64,000 nucleotides of DNA from Epiperipatus broadwayi (GCA_028023455.1 JAQFVV010000232.1:184001-248000), one strand, 5' to 3'. Positions 37,238 to 48,904 are shown, numbered from the stretch's first letter. A program made the numbers and translations. The notes: a model not told the origin generated them from the letters alone.

Positions 37238-38021
37238 GTTAGTGGTATATAATTTAAATATGTATGCATATATTCTTACATATATAGACATATATAAATA
37301 AATTTACATAGATGTAATCATCCAAAGCAGTAGATTTTTTTTATTATTCTTAGATTTGAGATACACTTATTAAAAAAGGAATGAATGATTGCTGCATTCT
37401 TGAACTTCCATTTCTTTTGCCCAGAAAAAGGGTTAACTTATTTCTTATATGAATATTAATTTTTTGTATATAACTTTTCTAAATTTTTAGAGTTTGAAGT
37501 ATTTGTCTATATTTTCTTGATTTAGAAATTACTTTGACACTAAATATTCTCATTTACAATTCAGCATATAATGGCTTAGATTAGAAATTTGAAAATTAGT
37601 TTTTACCAAAATTGAAAGGCAAGTCTAGCACAAAATAATCTTTTATGTTTTTTTAAAGTTCATTGGAATCATTTTTCCATATAAAAACAAATTATTTAAA
37701 TCTTTTTGGACAAATCATTCTACATTATACAGAAACTTTATATACATTAACAATTTTACAAAAAGATAAATCATTTCGAAAATGATTCTATTTCATTTTG
37801 CTTGAATGTTGAATAAATTTTTAAAATATTTATTCTTTAATTATATGCAATTAAACATGAAGCAGAAGTCAAATGTTGTTTCATTATAATATTGCAATTT
37901 TATTATTATTTTTTATCTATTTATATCATTTTGATTCTTTCATTTCTTTTATTTATTTTTATTAAAAAATGAAATCAAAGTTTGATTATTTTCTACACAT
38001 TTTAAAGAATATTTAAAGTTA

Positions 38022-38029
38022 TTAAATCC
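38022..38029. other. Left target-site duplication of giant foldback 2
   Basis: TTAAATCC occurs directly before GGTTGTTGTGG here and again at 42589-42596, directly after the terminus ATAACTACC. Confidence 0.85.
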
Positions 38030-38218
38030 GGTTGTTGTGGCCATGGGGTGATGCTGCAGTACTATCAACAACTGGTAAGAAGCCTGCAAGTGATAAATAA
38101 AATTTTCAAAAATGACTAAAATCGACGATGTGAAAAAAAAATTTTTAAATCACTAAACCGGTTGTTGATAGTACTGCAGCATCACCCTGTCGCCACATGT
38201 GGCATAAATCATAACTAC
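38030..38218. repeat. Self-contained mini-foldback at the left end of element 2
   Basis: 38030-38105 reads inward as a left end. 38159-38218 (GGTTGTTGATAGTACTGCAG through ATAACTACC) has the same orientation and sequence as the true right end at 42529-42588. The left 189 bases therefore have both ends of the family and look like a MITE of the same family, abutting the rest of element 2. Alternatively the left terminus was rearranged by inversion. Confidence 0.7.
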
Positions 38219-38649
38219 CAAAAAAAGAAAATATAATAAAATTCAAATTAAAAAAACAGTTATCGGTGAAAATATGACCCCCCCCTTCAAATCAACAATT
38301 CGTCACTTCTGAGGCAATGTATATCAAACAAATACATCGAAAATAAAAAAAAGCACAACAGAGTGCTATAAAATTCAAATTAAAGAAACAGAAATGGTTG
38401 AAAATAGAAAACAAATAGACAAATTGAAATGACTAAATCAAACGAACAACAATGGAGGAATGCGGGAAAATTGAAATGACTAAATCACACAAATCATCGA
38501 TGGAACCAAAAATAAATAAAAAAAATCACCTCAAATCATCGATGGAACAATAAATAATAAAATCCCCTCAAATCATCGATGGAAAAAAAAAAAAGCCCTG
38601 AAACAAGGCAAATGTATAAATGACACCCGCCTCCCAATAAAGAATTTCT

Positions 38650-39538
38650 GGTAAAGGTTTACTTTAGCGACCGCAGCATAAAAATCATGTTCGCCCTCTA
38701 GTTTTCAAAATTATAAGTAAATTATTATTCAAAAATCTTACGTTTATACTACTATATTACAATTACATTAAAATGTAAAAGATAAAAAAAAATATTTACC
38801 ATTTTAAAGAAGTTGAAATAATTGCACTAGTTTAATTAAAATAATTAGTTTAAATTATTTGAAACTTAAGAATTTAAACTATCGGCATTTATAACTGAAG
38901 AATTTTAACTATCTCAATGGTTCTCGGTGGAATAGATGACAATGGGGAGCCATTAGTCATCGAAATCGACGAAACATATTATTTCCACAGAAAATACCAC
39001 AGGGGGACTACATGCTTCTTGACAGAAGTTGCGGATAGAACGGCTGGCTCATTGGAGGCCCTAATCCAGCAGTACATTTTACCAGGGACTCACATAATTT
39101 CAGATGGCTGGGCTGCCTACAATAATATCAGCAGACTTAGCAATGGGGTGCACATGCATTCGGTTGTCGTCCACCAGGACAACTTCGTGAATCCCGAAGA
39201 CCAAGACATACATACCCAGAATATTGAGAATATGTGGATGAGGGCCAAGCGTAAGCTGAAATTCCAATCTGGTACCAGCAGGGCTTTATTTTCATCGTAC
39301 CTCCAAGAATTTGCCTTCCGCAGTAGATATAGCACTGCCGCCCTTTTCTCCAACTTCCTGCTATGCATAGGGTATAATTATGCTTAAAAAGGTAAATTAT
39401 TTTTTTTTATTATCTTTTACATTTTAATTAATAAATATTTACTGTAATTGTAATATAAGAGCAGCTACATAAGATTTTAGTTCTAATTTTAAAAACTAGA
39501 TGGCAAATATGCCCTGGTCGCTAAAGTAAACCTTTACC
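38650..39538 (+). mobile_element. Small Merlin element with long inverted ends
   Basis: The ends are GGTAAAGGTTTACTTTAGCG and its complement. Inverted similarity continues for about 150 bases on each side (38650-38808 and 39386-39538), including ATTACAATTAC and TAAAATGTAAAAGATAA. Between them is a truncated Merlin transposase frame (38917-39387). The 8-base flanks, GAATTTCT and AATTAAAA, do not match, so no target duplication is seen. The opposite arm of element 2 lacks this insertion. Its ends differ from those of the giant foldbacks, so it is another Merlin lineage. Confidence 0.8.
38917..39387 (+). pseudogene. Merlin/ISXO2-like transposase, catalytic core only
   Basis: An uninterrupted 156-codon frame starts MVLGGIDDNGEPLVIEIDET. 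It contains the first catalytic Asp (IEIDETYYFHRKYHRG), the second (IISDGWAAY), the HQDNFVNPEDQDIHTQNIE block with the third acidic residue (NIENMW), and the C-terminal SSYLQEFAFRSRY. Compared with the family, the N-terminal zinc-ribbon and DNA-binding part is absent. About 20 residues are also missing between KYHRG and CFLTEVADRTAGS, where family members have a W(V/I)FGG-type strand. The frame is open with intact DDE residues but is probably inactive. The first ATG lies within the original coding sequence, so no upstream exon is needed. Confidence 0.85.
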
Positions 39539-41653
39539 AATTAAAAAAAAAAAAATCAAGAAAAGGCCATGAAATTCGAATTAGAGAAAAAATAGTAAAA
39601 CTATAATGTAAATGTCTAAAAAAGTATTGAACCTCACTTACTGATAATGGAGGATGGAGTAGTTTTCAAAAAAATGTACTAAATTTCATCAGTTTAATTA
39701 AAGAAATAAAAGACTTTCTAAAAAGCAATAAGAACATTACACTAGGGAGGTTCTAATTGTCTCCCAAAACTTTATCAAATTAATTTTTTCTCTGCTTTCA
39801 AATTATGTAAAAGTATCAAAAATAAGTCCTTTTCAAAAAGATTCTAAAGCATTAATTAATATATACTAAAAGGCAATAATAAATGTGCATGGGAACTTAT
39901 ATTTATCAAATTAATTCTATTCTGCTTTGAAATTATAGAAAAGCACTTAAATATTTTAAAAATAGATTTAAAGAAATCTTCAAGAAAAATTCTTACTCAA
40001 TTTTTTTCAAGGCTGACTTGCAGCAGGTTTTTTGCAGTCTTCTTGCAGCCTTAAGTAATAACGTTCAAATTTTCCCGCCTTATGGAGAAGTGTTTTTTCA
40101 AATAGATTTCATTTAGCACACTTAAATAATAACAACAGATTTAGTAATGGTCTTTATTTGGTTAAAAAAATAAAACAAAGATAGTACAAATTAACAGCAG
40201 ACTTTTTTACAGACTTAAATCCATACACATTTATTAATTAAAGCTTTAAAAACAGAATCTACTTACAGTTCTGTACATTACATGTCACAGTTTAGTTCCA
40301 CAAAAAAAATAGACAAAAAGAGAGTTGAAATTTTTAGACTTCGATGCAAAATCATTGGTAGTAACAAATTAACTAAACAAAAAATAAAAATAATCTCAAC
40401 AACTTCTATTTGTAGCAGTACAAATTATTAAATATGTCATAATAAAAATAAACAGATATTTTAAGGCTCGCTAAAATAATTTTACGTATTTGCGTTATAT
40501 ATATGTATAGCCTTAAAATTAACTAAACAAAAAACAAAAATTATCTCAACAACTTCTATTTGTAGCAGTGCAAATTATTAAATATGCCATAATGAGAAAT
40601 TATTTTATATTGCGCTATGTTTTTTATGTAATAGTAATATTAGCGATTAAGCCAATGCACATGCACTTTAAAGATAAATTATAAATGAATACTCAAATTT
40701 TTGCTAATATTACTATTAAATATGTCGTACTAAAAATAAACAGATATTTTAAGACTATTGATATATATATAACGCAAATACGTAAAATTATTTTAGCGAG
40801 CCTTAATATATATAATGGAAATATGTAAAATTATTTTAGCGATCCTTAAAATATGTTTATTTTTATTATGAGATATTTAATAATTTGTACTGCTACAAAT
40901 AGAAGTTGTTGAGATTATTTTTATTTTTTGTTTAGTTAATTTGTTACTACCAATGATTTTGCATCGAAGTCTAAAAATTTCAACTCTCTTTTTGTCAATT
41001 TTTTTTTGCAGAACTAAACTGTGACTTGTAATGTACTGAACTGTAAGTAGATTGTTTTTAAATCTTTAATTAATAAATGTGTACGGATTTAATTCTGTAA
41101 AAAAGTCTGCTGTTAATTTGTACTATCTTTATTTTATTTTTTTAAACCAAATAAGAACCATTACTAAATCTGTTGTTATTACTTAAGTGTGCTAAATGAA
41201 ATCTATTTGAAAAAAAGCTTCTCCATGAAGCGGGAAAATTTGATCGTTATTACTTACGGCTGCAAGAAGACTGAAAAAACCTGCTGCAAGTCAGCCTTGA
41301 AAAAAATTGGGTAAGAATTTTTCTTGAAGATTTCTTTAAATCTATTTTTAAAATATTTAAATGCATTTCCATAATTTGAAAGAAGAATATAATTAATTTG
41401 ATAAATATAAGTTCCCATGTACATTTATTATTGCCTTCTAATGTATATTAATTAATGCTTTAGAATCTTTTTGAAAGTACTTATTTTTGATGCTTTTACA
41501 TAATTTGAAAGCAGAGAAAAAATTAATTTGATAAAGTTTTGGGAGACAATTAGAACCTCTCTGGTGTAATGTTCTTATTGCTTTTTAGAAAGTCTTTTAT
41601 TTCTTTATTTAAACTGATGAAATTTAATATATTTTTTTGAACACTACCCCATC

Positions 41654-42235
41654 CTCCATTGTTTTTCGTTTGATTTAGTCATTTCAATTTGTCTATGTCT
41701 TGTTTGTTTTCTATTTTCAACCATTTCTGTTTTTTTAATTTGAATTTTATAGCACTTTGTTGTGCTTTTTTTATTTTCGATGTATTTGTTTGATATACAT
41801 TGCCTCAGAAGTGACGAATTGTTGATTCGATTTAGTGATTTCAATTTGTCAATTTAGATTTTTCCACCATCCTCCATTGTTGTTCGTTTGATTTAGTCAT
41901 TTCAATTTGTCTATTTGTTGTTTGTTTTCTATTTTCAACCATTTCTGTTTTTTTAATTTGAATCTTATAGCACTTTGTTGTGCTTTTTTTTATTTTCGAT
42001 GTATTTGTTTGATATACATTGCCTCAGAAGTGACGAATTGTTGATTTGGGGGGGGGTCATATTCAGTTTGTCGATTTGTTGTTTACCGTTGTTTGTTTTT
42101 TAATGTCAACCATTTCTGTTTTTTTAATTTGAATTTTATAGCAGTTTGTTGTGCTTTTATTTATTTTCGATGTATTTGTTTGATTATACATTGCCTCCGA
42201 AGTGACGAATTGTTGATTTGAGGGGGGGGGGCTAT
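41654..42235 (-). repeat. Tandem triplication in the right arm of element 2
   Basis: A unit of about 170-217 bases occurs three times. It carries CAACCATTTCTGTTTTTTTA, TTATAGCA(C/G)TTTGTTGTGC, TCGATGTATTTGTTTGAT and CAGAAGTGACGAATTGTTG. The CAACCATTTCTG landmarks are near 41719, 41937 and 42107. The left arm has essentially one copy (38265-38480) plus short fragments, so the arms differ in copy number. Confidence 0.75.
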
Positions 42236-42588
42236 TTTCACGGATATCTGTTTTTTTAATTTGAATTTTATAGTATTTTGTTTGTTTTTTTATAATTTGT
42301 ACGTTCGATGTATTTGTTTGATTGCCTCAGGCATTTCTTTTTTATGATTTGAGTGGTTTTTTTTCCATTTTTTAATTTTTTTTTTTTTACAATTTGTACT
42401 TTCAATATATTTGTTTGATCGCCTTGGGCATTTTTTTTTTTATGATTTTAGTGATTTTTTAATTTTTTTTTCACGTCGTCGATTTCAGCTATTTTGAAAA
42501 TTTTATTTATCAGTTGCAGGCTTCTTATTGGTTGTTGATAGTACTGCAGCCTCACCCCGTGGCACATGTGGCGTAAATCATAACTACC

Positions 42589-45500
42589 TTAAATCCATTT
42601 GCATTTGATTTGATTGTTGGTATGTTTTAATGTAATGATTGTACATGTTAAAATTGCAACAGATATATAACTAATCTATAAATTGCCAAATTTGCATTTT
42701 GTGATAAAATATTTGCTTTTTTTTTAAAAAAAAAATTCATTGTTAACTTTATCCAGGACTATCATTTTAAGCATGAGTAATATGCACATCATCAGACTAT
42801 TTTATGACTAATAACATTCATTATTGAAGAGGTTTTCAATAGTCTGAAATTTAAAACCAGTCTTACGTTGTTGCTGGCTAATATCATGGTTAGCATTATT
42901 TCAAAATCTTAAGATATTTTATAATATTAGCTAATAGCTTGATAATATAAAAAAAGTTAAAGGTTGATTCTATGCTTAGGTGCATAAGTCAATAGGTTAT
43001 CATCATCAAAATTCTAGCATCTAATTTGAGGGAATAGATATATAGATTTTTAATTAATCAAGTTTGCAAGAGATAGTTCTAGAATAAAATAAAAAGAATG
43101 AATTATTATTTTTAAATCACATGTACAGTTTAAACAAGATCACTATATGATACATTGGTGGGATCTGGAACATTCTTCAGTGCGTACGTTAATTACATTG
43201 ATAATATGGATAGTGAAACATTAAAGTAAAGCATATTTTAACTTTTTCATAATACAATAAAAAATAATTTATAATTTCAGTTTATTATTTATTGTAATTA
43301 ATCTGTGAATAAAAATCATTTAGATTAACTATTTTCCAGAATATATGTGTGTATGCTAAGTTCTCCAACTAAAATCTTATTGGCAACTAGATAACGTAAT
43401 AGTATATATAGCTAAGCAAATTGATCATTGGTGATGGAACTTTCCTGCAAAAATACACTTTTCTATTATTTTATAACTTACTTTTTTCACTTTCATTAAT
43501 CATACATTTTCAAAACACCATTATTATTGTGAGTGTAGTTTTTTTTCTTTGGATATTTTTTGGAAGCAGATATCTTCTAATTTACCCATAATTATCAGAA
43601 TTGGTATAATAGACCTAGAATTAAGAAGAAAGATGGGATTATGTCATTGCAGTAATAAATATTGATCTGTTATTTATATCTACCACCAAAATATAATTTT
43701 ATTTAGATGCAGTACCTCCATCAATGATGTAGTAGTGGACACAAACTTCACAATCTTCAATAGCAGAGATATTTTTCACATTTTCCCAAGGTATTGGGTG
43801 TTGTGCAACATATAGATAGTATAATAATGGGTAATATGTAATAATAAAGACCATGTGTTAAAAGAATATATATTCAACATCTTTCTTTCACACTTTCTTT
43901 ATTGCAAATATGTTTGCATTGAAGAAAGTGTTAAGGGGGGGGTGTTAATTATATTTGTTAATAATCAATGCATAGAAAATAAAGGAAAATAATATATTCA
44001 ATGTCTTCACTATCTCTTTATTGCTTGGTTTAATATAATAATACAACTTTCCCATTTTGCATTTTTAATTTTATTTTTTTTAAATTGTTTAGATGAACCT
44101 ATTCAGAGATTATAAAATCTGTAAATTCAGCTAAAAAAGGGTGGAAATTAAATTGCTTGAAAAAATTCAAGAAAGAGAATAATGTTATTGTAAGAATATA
44201 TATTAAAAGTACTTAATGCTTAAATATAAATGTGTTAAAAATGTCTGTAATTATTGTGCAAAACTAATGCAATTAAAACATTTTGTATGCAGTTATGTTT
44301 CTGACTCCCCCCCCCCCTTTGAAACTAAGATTTTGTCTACCATATCATTGATGTCTATAAATAACCTTGCATGGGATCAAACTTTTTTTCACAAAAAGAA
44401 AATTATCACTTAGTCCAAAGATTAACAATCAATAAATATATATATATATTAAATTCAATAATTTATTTGACTTACAAGTTTTTATTATTATTTCATCACC
44501 AATTATTCATTCTGTAAAGTTAAAGATATATTTATCAGAGAAAAAGTTTTCATGTTCGGCTCCTGGAAATTATTTTAACTAAACATATAATTTCTTGCTT
44601 TAATATTTACATAATATTAAGCTTTCTCAGATGAAATTGCTTATTTTCACCATATTAGTAGAATATAATCACTATTTGAAGATATGATACCTCTTTTTTT
44701 AATCTTTTTATCACTATCTGATTATAAACCCTGTAGTGTTCACTTTGGTATATTATTGTTAGATCATAATTATCATATTCTTGCAAATATTGTTCTACAT
44801 GCATGAGCATATAAATTTACTATAAAAACAATAGCATCTTATGATTTAACATTGCCTGCAAATGATATTTCTAATATCACATCTGATATAATATTATAAT
44901 TTATTTGATTTCATACTATGTTGTTTTCAGTGCTTTTTATTTATTTATTTTTCAACATTTATTGTAAAAAAAATTGTAACAATTTTATTTTCATTGCAGT
45001 CTTTTTAATAAATAAGTATTTAAAAGACTTAATATATATTAAGAAATTATATTTTTAAAAAACATTAAAATAATATATTATTATTAAATATAAAAATATT
45101 CAAATGATTCATTAGTTGATAATTCATCTGATGTTTGAGCAAAAAAATTGACAGAGTTGAGCTACAATTGAAGAATCTTTAAAACTTGAATCCTCATTCT
45201 ATCAATGTATCAAACCATGAAGACTACAAACCAGTTGAAACTTCAGAATAGAAATAAAAAGTATTGAAAACAAAAAATACAGGAATTTAATCATCTTTTA
45301 CTATCAAAATATTATAATTGGAGAGAGAAAAAAGAATGATAAAATAAGGAATCCTCATATCTGCTCTCTATATTTATGCTTTAAATTGTGTTTTTTTAAT
45401 TGTAATTCAAAAAACTTCATAATGTTTCATGTTACTGATATTTCTGTTGTTTTTAAAGTAATAAATTTCTTTTATGATCTGAAACTAATTTAATTCATTC

Positions 45501-46415
45501 TTAGCAAGCTAAAGCTAATCACTTTAATTTAATAAGACTTCAAAATAAAATTACAAATAAAAATTTTCCAAATTCATCTAAACTTGTCAAGTCTGTCATA
45601 ATCACAGTAAAAATTTCATAGTGAAAGTTAATACTTAGAAATCAATTATTGAAGTTCATAGTTAACTGTTTATACATTGGATAATTGTTGAATATATTCA
45701 GAATATTGACATTGCAAGAAATAGAAAGGATTGACAGCATTACTAACTATGCATTTTTATTAATACTCACTGTTCGTTTAATGCTACAAATGAAAATTGG
45801 TGGATTAAACCATATATTGCAGAAAAAGTGAGTCAAAAAAAAGGATCATGCGATACTTAGAAGTAAAGTGCATTGAAAAGCAAGTAATAAAAGAAAACAA
45901 AGTTATAAAAAAAATGATGAGTTTAATTAAAATGAAAAAATTGAGAAAAATTCGATTTTTTTTTTAATTTTCTACCAAGTATTTTAATAAAAAAAATTAT
46001 AAATGTAGCTCTGTTTTTTTATAGATTATCTATGCATAATTGGAAAATAATTACCATAAACAAGAGATGGCAAAGAAATTGCCTATTGTAAATTATTAGT
46101 AAAGATAATTCAGTAATGTCAGTTATTAAAATCTTCAAAACTTGTTTAAGCATTCATCAGCATAGTCAAGAGTGCTTATAAATTCTTGTAATTTTTTTTA
46201 AACTATATGTCAAATTAATGACTCATACTATTATTTATGTTACTATATTTTAAGAAGAATATGAATTGTATAAATATAATTTTGTTTAATATACAGAAAA
46301 ATTGATTTAAGGAAGTTATATGCTTAGTTTATAGTTATTATCTTAATTTATATTGATCATTTGGTTTTTCTTAATATAATTATTAATGAATTTTATTATA
46401 TATGTATAATTTTAG
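42589..46415. other. Intron sequence between element 2 and exon B
   Basis: AT-rich DNA with homopolymer runs (C10 near 44307, G8 near 43935). No transposon protein or exon was recognised. The open frame at 44216-44413 crosses the C run and has no motif. Confidence 0.5.
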
Positions 46416-46694
46416 GTTGAACTTTGTGATAGTATGGATACAGCATCACTATCTGCTTCATGTTGTGTATTTTTAGAAAGTGATTTTGATCCTGATGCAT
46501 TCCAAAAAATTATGCACAATTTTTTTTACAAACAATTTTATCGGAATCATACTGGTGTCATACTAGTTCTAGAATGTCCAGCCATGAGAGTCAGACAGGA
46601 CTTTCTTTCAAATGTCGTTAAATTTTCCAGAAATATAGCTCAGGAACTTAAATCCAATAATTCTTTTTTCAACATCATTTGCCGAATATCAGAG
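46416..46694 (+). CDS. Internal exon B of the same unassigned gene
   Basis: The acceptor TATAATTTTAG precedes GTT-GAA-CTT-TGT, and the donor is GAG|GTACAA. The exon has 93 codons, phase 0 at both ends. It reads VELCDSMDTASLSASCCVFL, continues through DPDAFQKIMHNFFYKQFY, a hydrophobic strand TGVILVLECP and NVVKFSRNIAQELKSNN, and closes FFNIICRISE. The strand-helix-strand alternation continues exon A and suits an XPF/ERCC1-like or Rossmann-like domain. The DS...S...CVFLESD stretch is the part that recalls SPO16, a meiotic crossover protein. Confidence in the exon is fair; confidence in the name is low. The 9.18-kb intron between the exons holds giant foldback 2. Confidence 0.7.
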
Positions 46695-48769
46695 GTACAA
46701 CTATTATTTAAAAAAAGTAACTAAAAATTTATAAAAAAAAAAAAAATTTATTATTATTTTAAAAATATTTTGAAAATTTGCAGAAATGTTTTATACATCA
46801 CATAATATATTGAAATAAGATCTCATAATAAGTTGCCAATAATTTTTTTATTATTATTAATGAAATGTCTTGATTTCTCTAAGCAATAATCAATCTTCTG
46901 TTTAATTTAGGTATATACTTTTTGTTTTTTTTTTAATTTTATGTTTATTTATTTAGTATATAGTTTTTTTTTTACTATTAATGATACCAAATAGTTCAGT
47001 AAGCTCTTCAATTCTGCTACTATATCTATAGACTCAACAATCATTTACTATGTGAGTCAAAGTTTATGTTTGTTGACAATTGGCTATTAAATTCTATTTA
47101 TGAAGCAGAAGAGTGAATTGTCCTGTTGATGAATATATACCATAATTGTATTTAAGATAATAGTTGTATCCACTTTTATTCAGTTTTCAACTTGATTGCA
47201 AGACTTGTTTATTTATGTGATTATGGGTCATTTATTTCATAGAAAAGAGATCCAATTCCAAGTTAATGACATAGTAGCTGTTTAAGAAGAAATTAAGAGA
47301 GATGAATCAATTCGTCAAATCTAGAAGATGGCCTCAGTTTATGGACTATAATTTTTCAATTATAGATTCTTAGTTGAAGAGGATCTTGATTTGAGACGAG
47401 TCTTAAGTGGTCAAACTATTCCAAGATTGGCATGTTTTCTGTGAGACAACTTCTCTTTTGATATCTGGCAGAGAAATATATGAAAGAATAGTAACTATTG
47501 CAAAAGAGTAAATTTGAGGGTTTTCATTGTAATATTTGAGACCTAGAAGTTTAATGTAGAAACGTTTCTCTAAATAGAGGCACAGTATTAACCAACAGAA
47601 TATGCTAGTGCTACAAAAAAAAGCTGTCTATAAAGTACTTGCATCACAACTCTGACTAGTGCCAATCAGCTTTTCGAATACTTATTTTTAAAAATTAATT
47701 ATGATCTAACCTTAGATAAATGAGGAAAATAAGCTAGGCTACAATCCAAGATTATTCCTAAATAACATGGGAATAGGACTGTTTAGATGAAAAATTGAGC
47801 ATATTGTTTTTATTGGATTAAGAATAAGATCCTAGTCTTTGAAAAAGATATCTAATTTTCATATCCTTATTGAAAGACTTTATATGAGAAAAGAATCTCT
47901 TTTAGTAAGTCAACGCAATATTGTCAGCATAGATGGATTTCATGCATTCTGTTTCTGTAAGTTCACCGATGAATAAATGAGGTAATAAAACCATTGATAG
48001 TTCTTTCTGTAAAATTTTGTTCTATTTTGATTATTATTTAATCTCATTTGAATTTTTCTATTGGAGTGTAATTTTGTCAAAGAAATTAATGATTTTCCTG
48101 CATTTAAGAATTTTAGAATCTTTTAGAAAAAACAATTTTTTTTACATCTTTTAAAAAAAGACCATGTTTCCAAACAGAATCATAAGCTGAGATTAGATCA
48201 ATAAAGGTAGTAACAGTTTTTAATTTGAAAGCCTTTTTCAGATGATCTCTTAAAGGTCAACTTTTTTATTGCACCTTCTTCCTAGTCTAAATCTGGCCTG
48301 AATTGTAGATAGATGATTCGTTTATTGGCAAAATTTTTGTAAATGTGATTCTTCCAAAATGCTTGTAAGGAACACATAATAATATTATTGGGTGGATCAT
48401 TGCTGGGTTGTTTGATTTTAAACAAATTTTTGGAATATAATGTTAATGGATAATTTTGCCATTCATGTTTGACTTGGAAGTATGCTATCTCCACCTAGGG
48501 CTTTTCTTGGCTTAAAATTATAAAAATCAAGTGCAATTTTATCAACATTGATTGGTAATAATGGAATATTATGAAAGTGAAGTTTGCATTTTTGCTTTAA
48601 TGATGCTTTTTCTCATTCTATCAATCTTGGGTATTGCCAACCTGGTTAGTAGTGATTGTAATAGTTTTTTTAGAAGTCTTTTATATCCTCCAAGACTACA
48701 TAAAAGTAACCAGACCTTATAAATGCTTCTCCATAATCTTTCTCCATTTTTCTTTTTTGGCATCACTAA

Positions 48770-48785
48770 ATGATTTTACAAGTTT
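48770..48785. other. SINE target-site duplication, left copy
   Basis: ATGATTTTACAAGTTT is identical to 48889-48904. Removing the intervening DNA restores LINE coding sequence across the junction. Confidence 0.85.
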
Positions 48786-48888
48786 TTTTTCTCATTTGTC
48801 ATAGCATCAGCCGAGAAGCGAACTCGCTAACACGGGACAACTGCTTGTAAAGCAGCTGTCGCTGATCTCTCGACCACCAATGCGTGAC
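48786..48888 (-). mobile_element. Short tRNA-derived SINE or retroposed tRNA
   Basis: On the - strand the order is target duplication, GTCAC leader, an 80-base tRNA-like unit, TATGACAAATGAG, an A-tail (seen as T8 on the + strand) and the second target duplication. The 16-bp duplication and A-tail are the hallmarks of LINE-machinery retroposition. There is no long body after the tRNA part, so this is a minimal SINE or a retroposed tRNA pseudogene. Confidence 0.8.
48804..48883 (-). tRNA. tRNA-like sequence (retroposed, probably pseudo)
   Basis: The cloverleaf can be drawn in full. The acceptor stem GCATTGG pairs with CTGATGC (two wobbles), the D stem GTCG with CGAC, and the anticodon stem GCTGC with GCAGT around the loop TTTACAA (position-34 triplet TAC). 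A 12-base variable region precedes the T stem GCGAG/CTCGG (one mismatch) around the loop TTCGCTT. GAGTTCGCTTC is an adequate B box; the A box is weak. The long variable region would suit Ser/Leu-type tRNAs, whereas the triplet TAC would read valine, so the parent is unclear. Its retroposon flanks argue against a functional tRNA gene. Confidence 0.65.
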
Positions 48889-48904
48889 ATGATTTTACAA
48901 GTTT
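48889..48904. other. SINE target-site duplication, right copy
   Basis: ATGATTTTACAAGTTT, as at 48770-48785. Confidence 0.85.

Larger units (their letters stand above)
38030..42588. mobile_element. Giant foldback transposon (element 2) inside an intron
   Basis: A 4.56-kb, almost wholly palindromic element is bounded by the perfect 8-bp duplication TTAAATCC. The right end, read inward, is GGTAGTTATGATTTACGCCA. The left end is altered (GGTTGTTGTGGCCATGGGG) but rejoins the match at GGGGTGATGCTGCAGTACTA. Arm landmarks are CAACAATTCGTCACTTCTGA near 38300 paired near 41810, TCTAATTGTCTCCCAAAAC near 39751 paired near 41540, and TTTTACGTATTTGCGTTATA near 40480 paired near 40780. The apex lies near 40645-40702, bracketed by TAATAGTAATATTAGC and its complement. 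It carries a separate Merlin insertion (38650-39538). It has no transposase of its own, and its ends resemble those of element 1. Confidence 0.85.
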
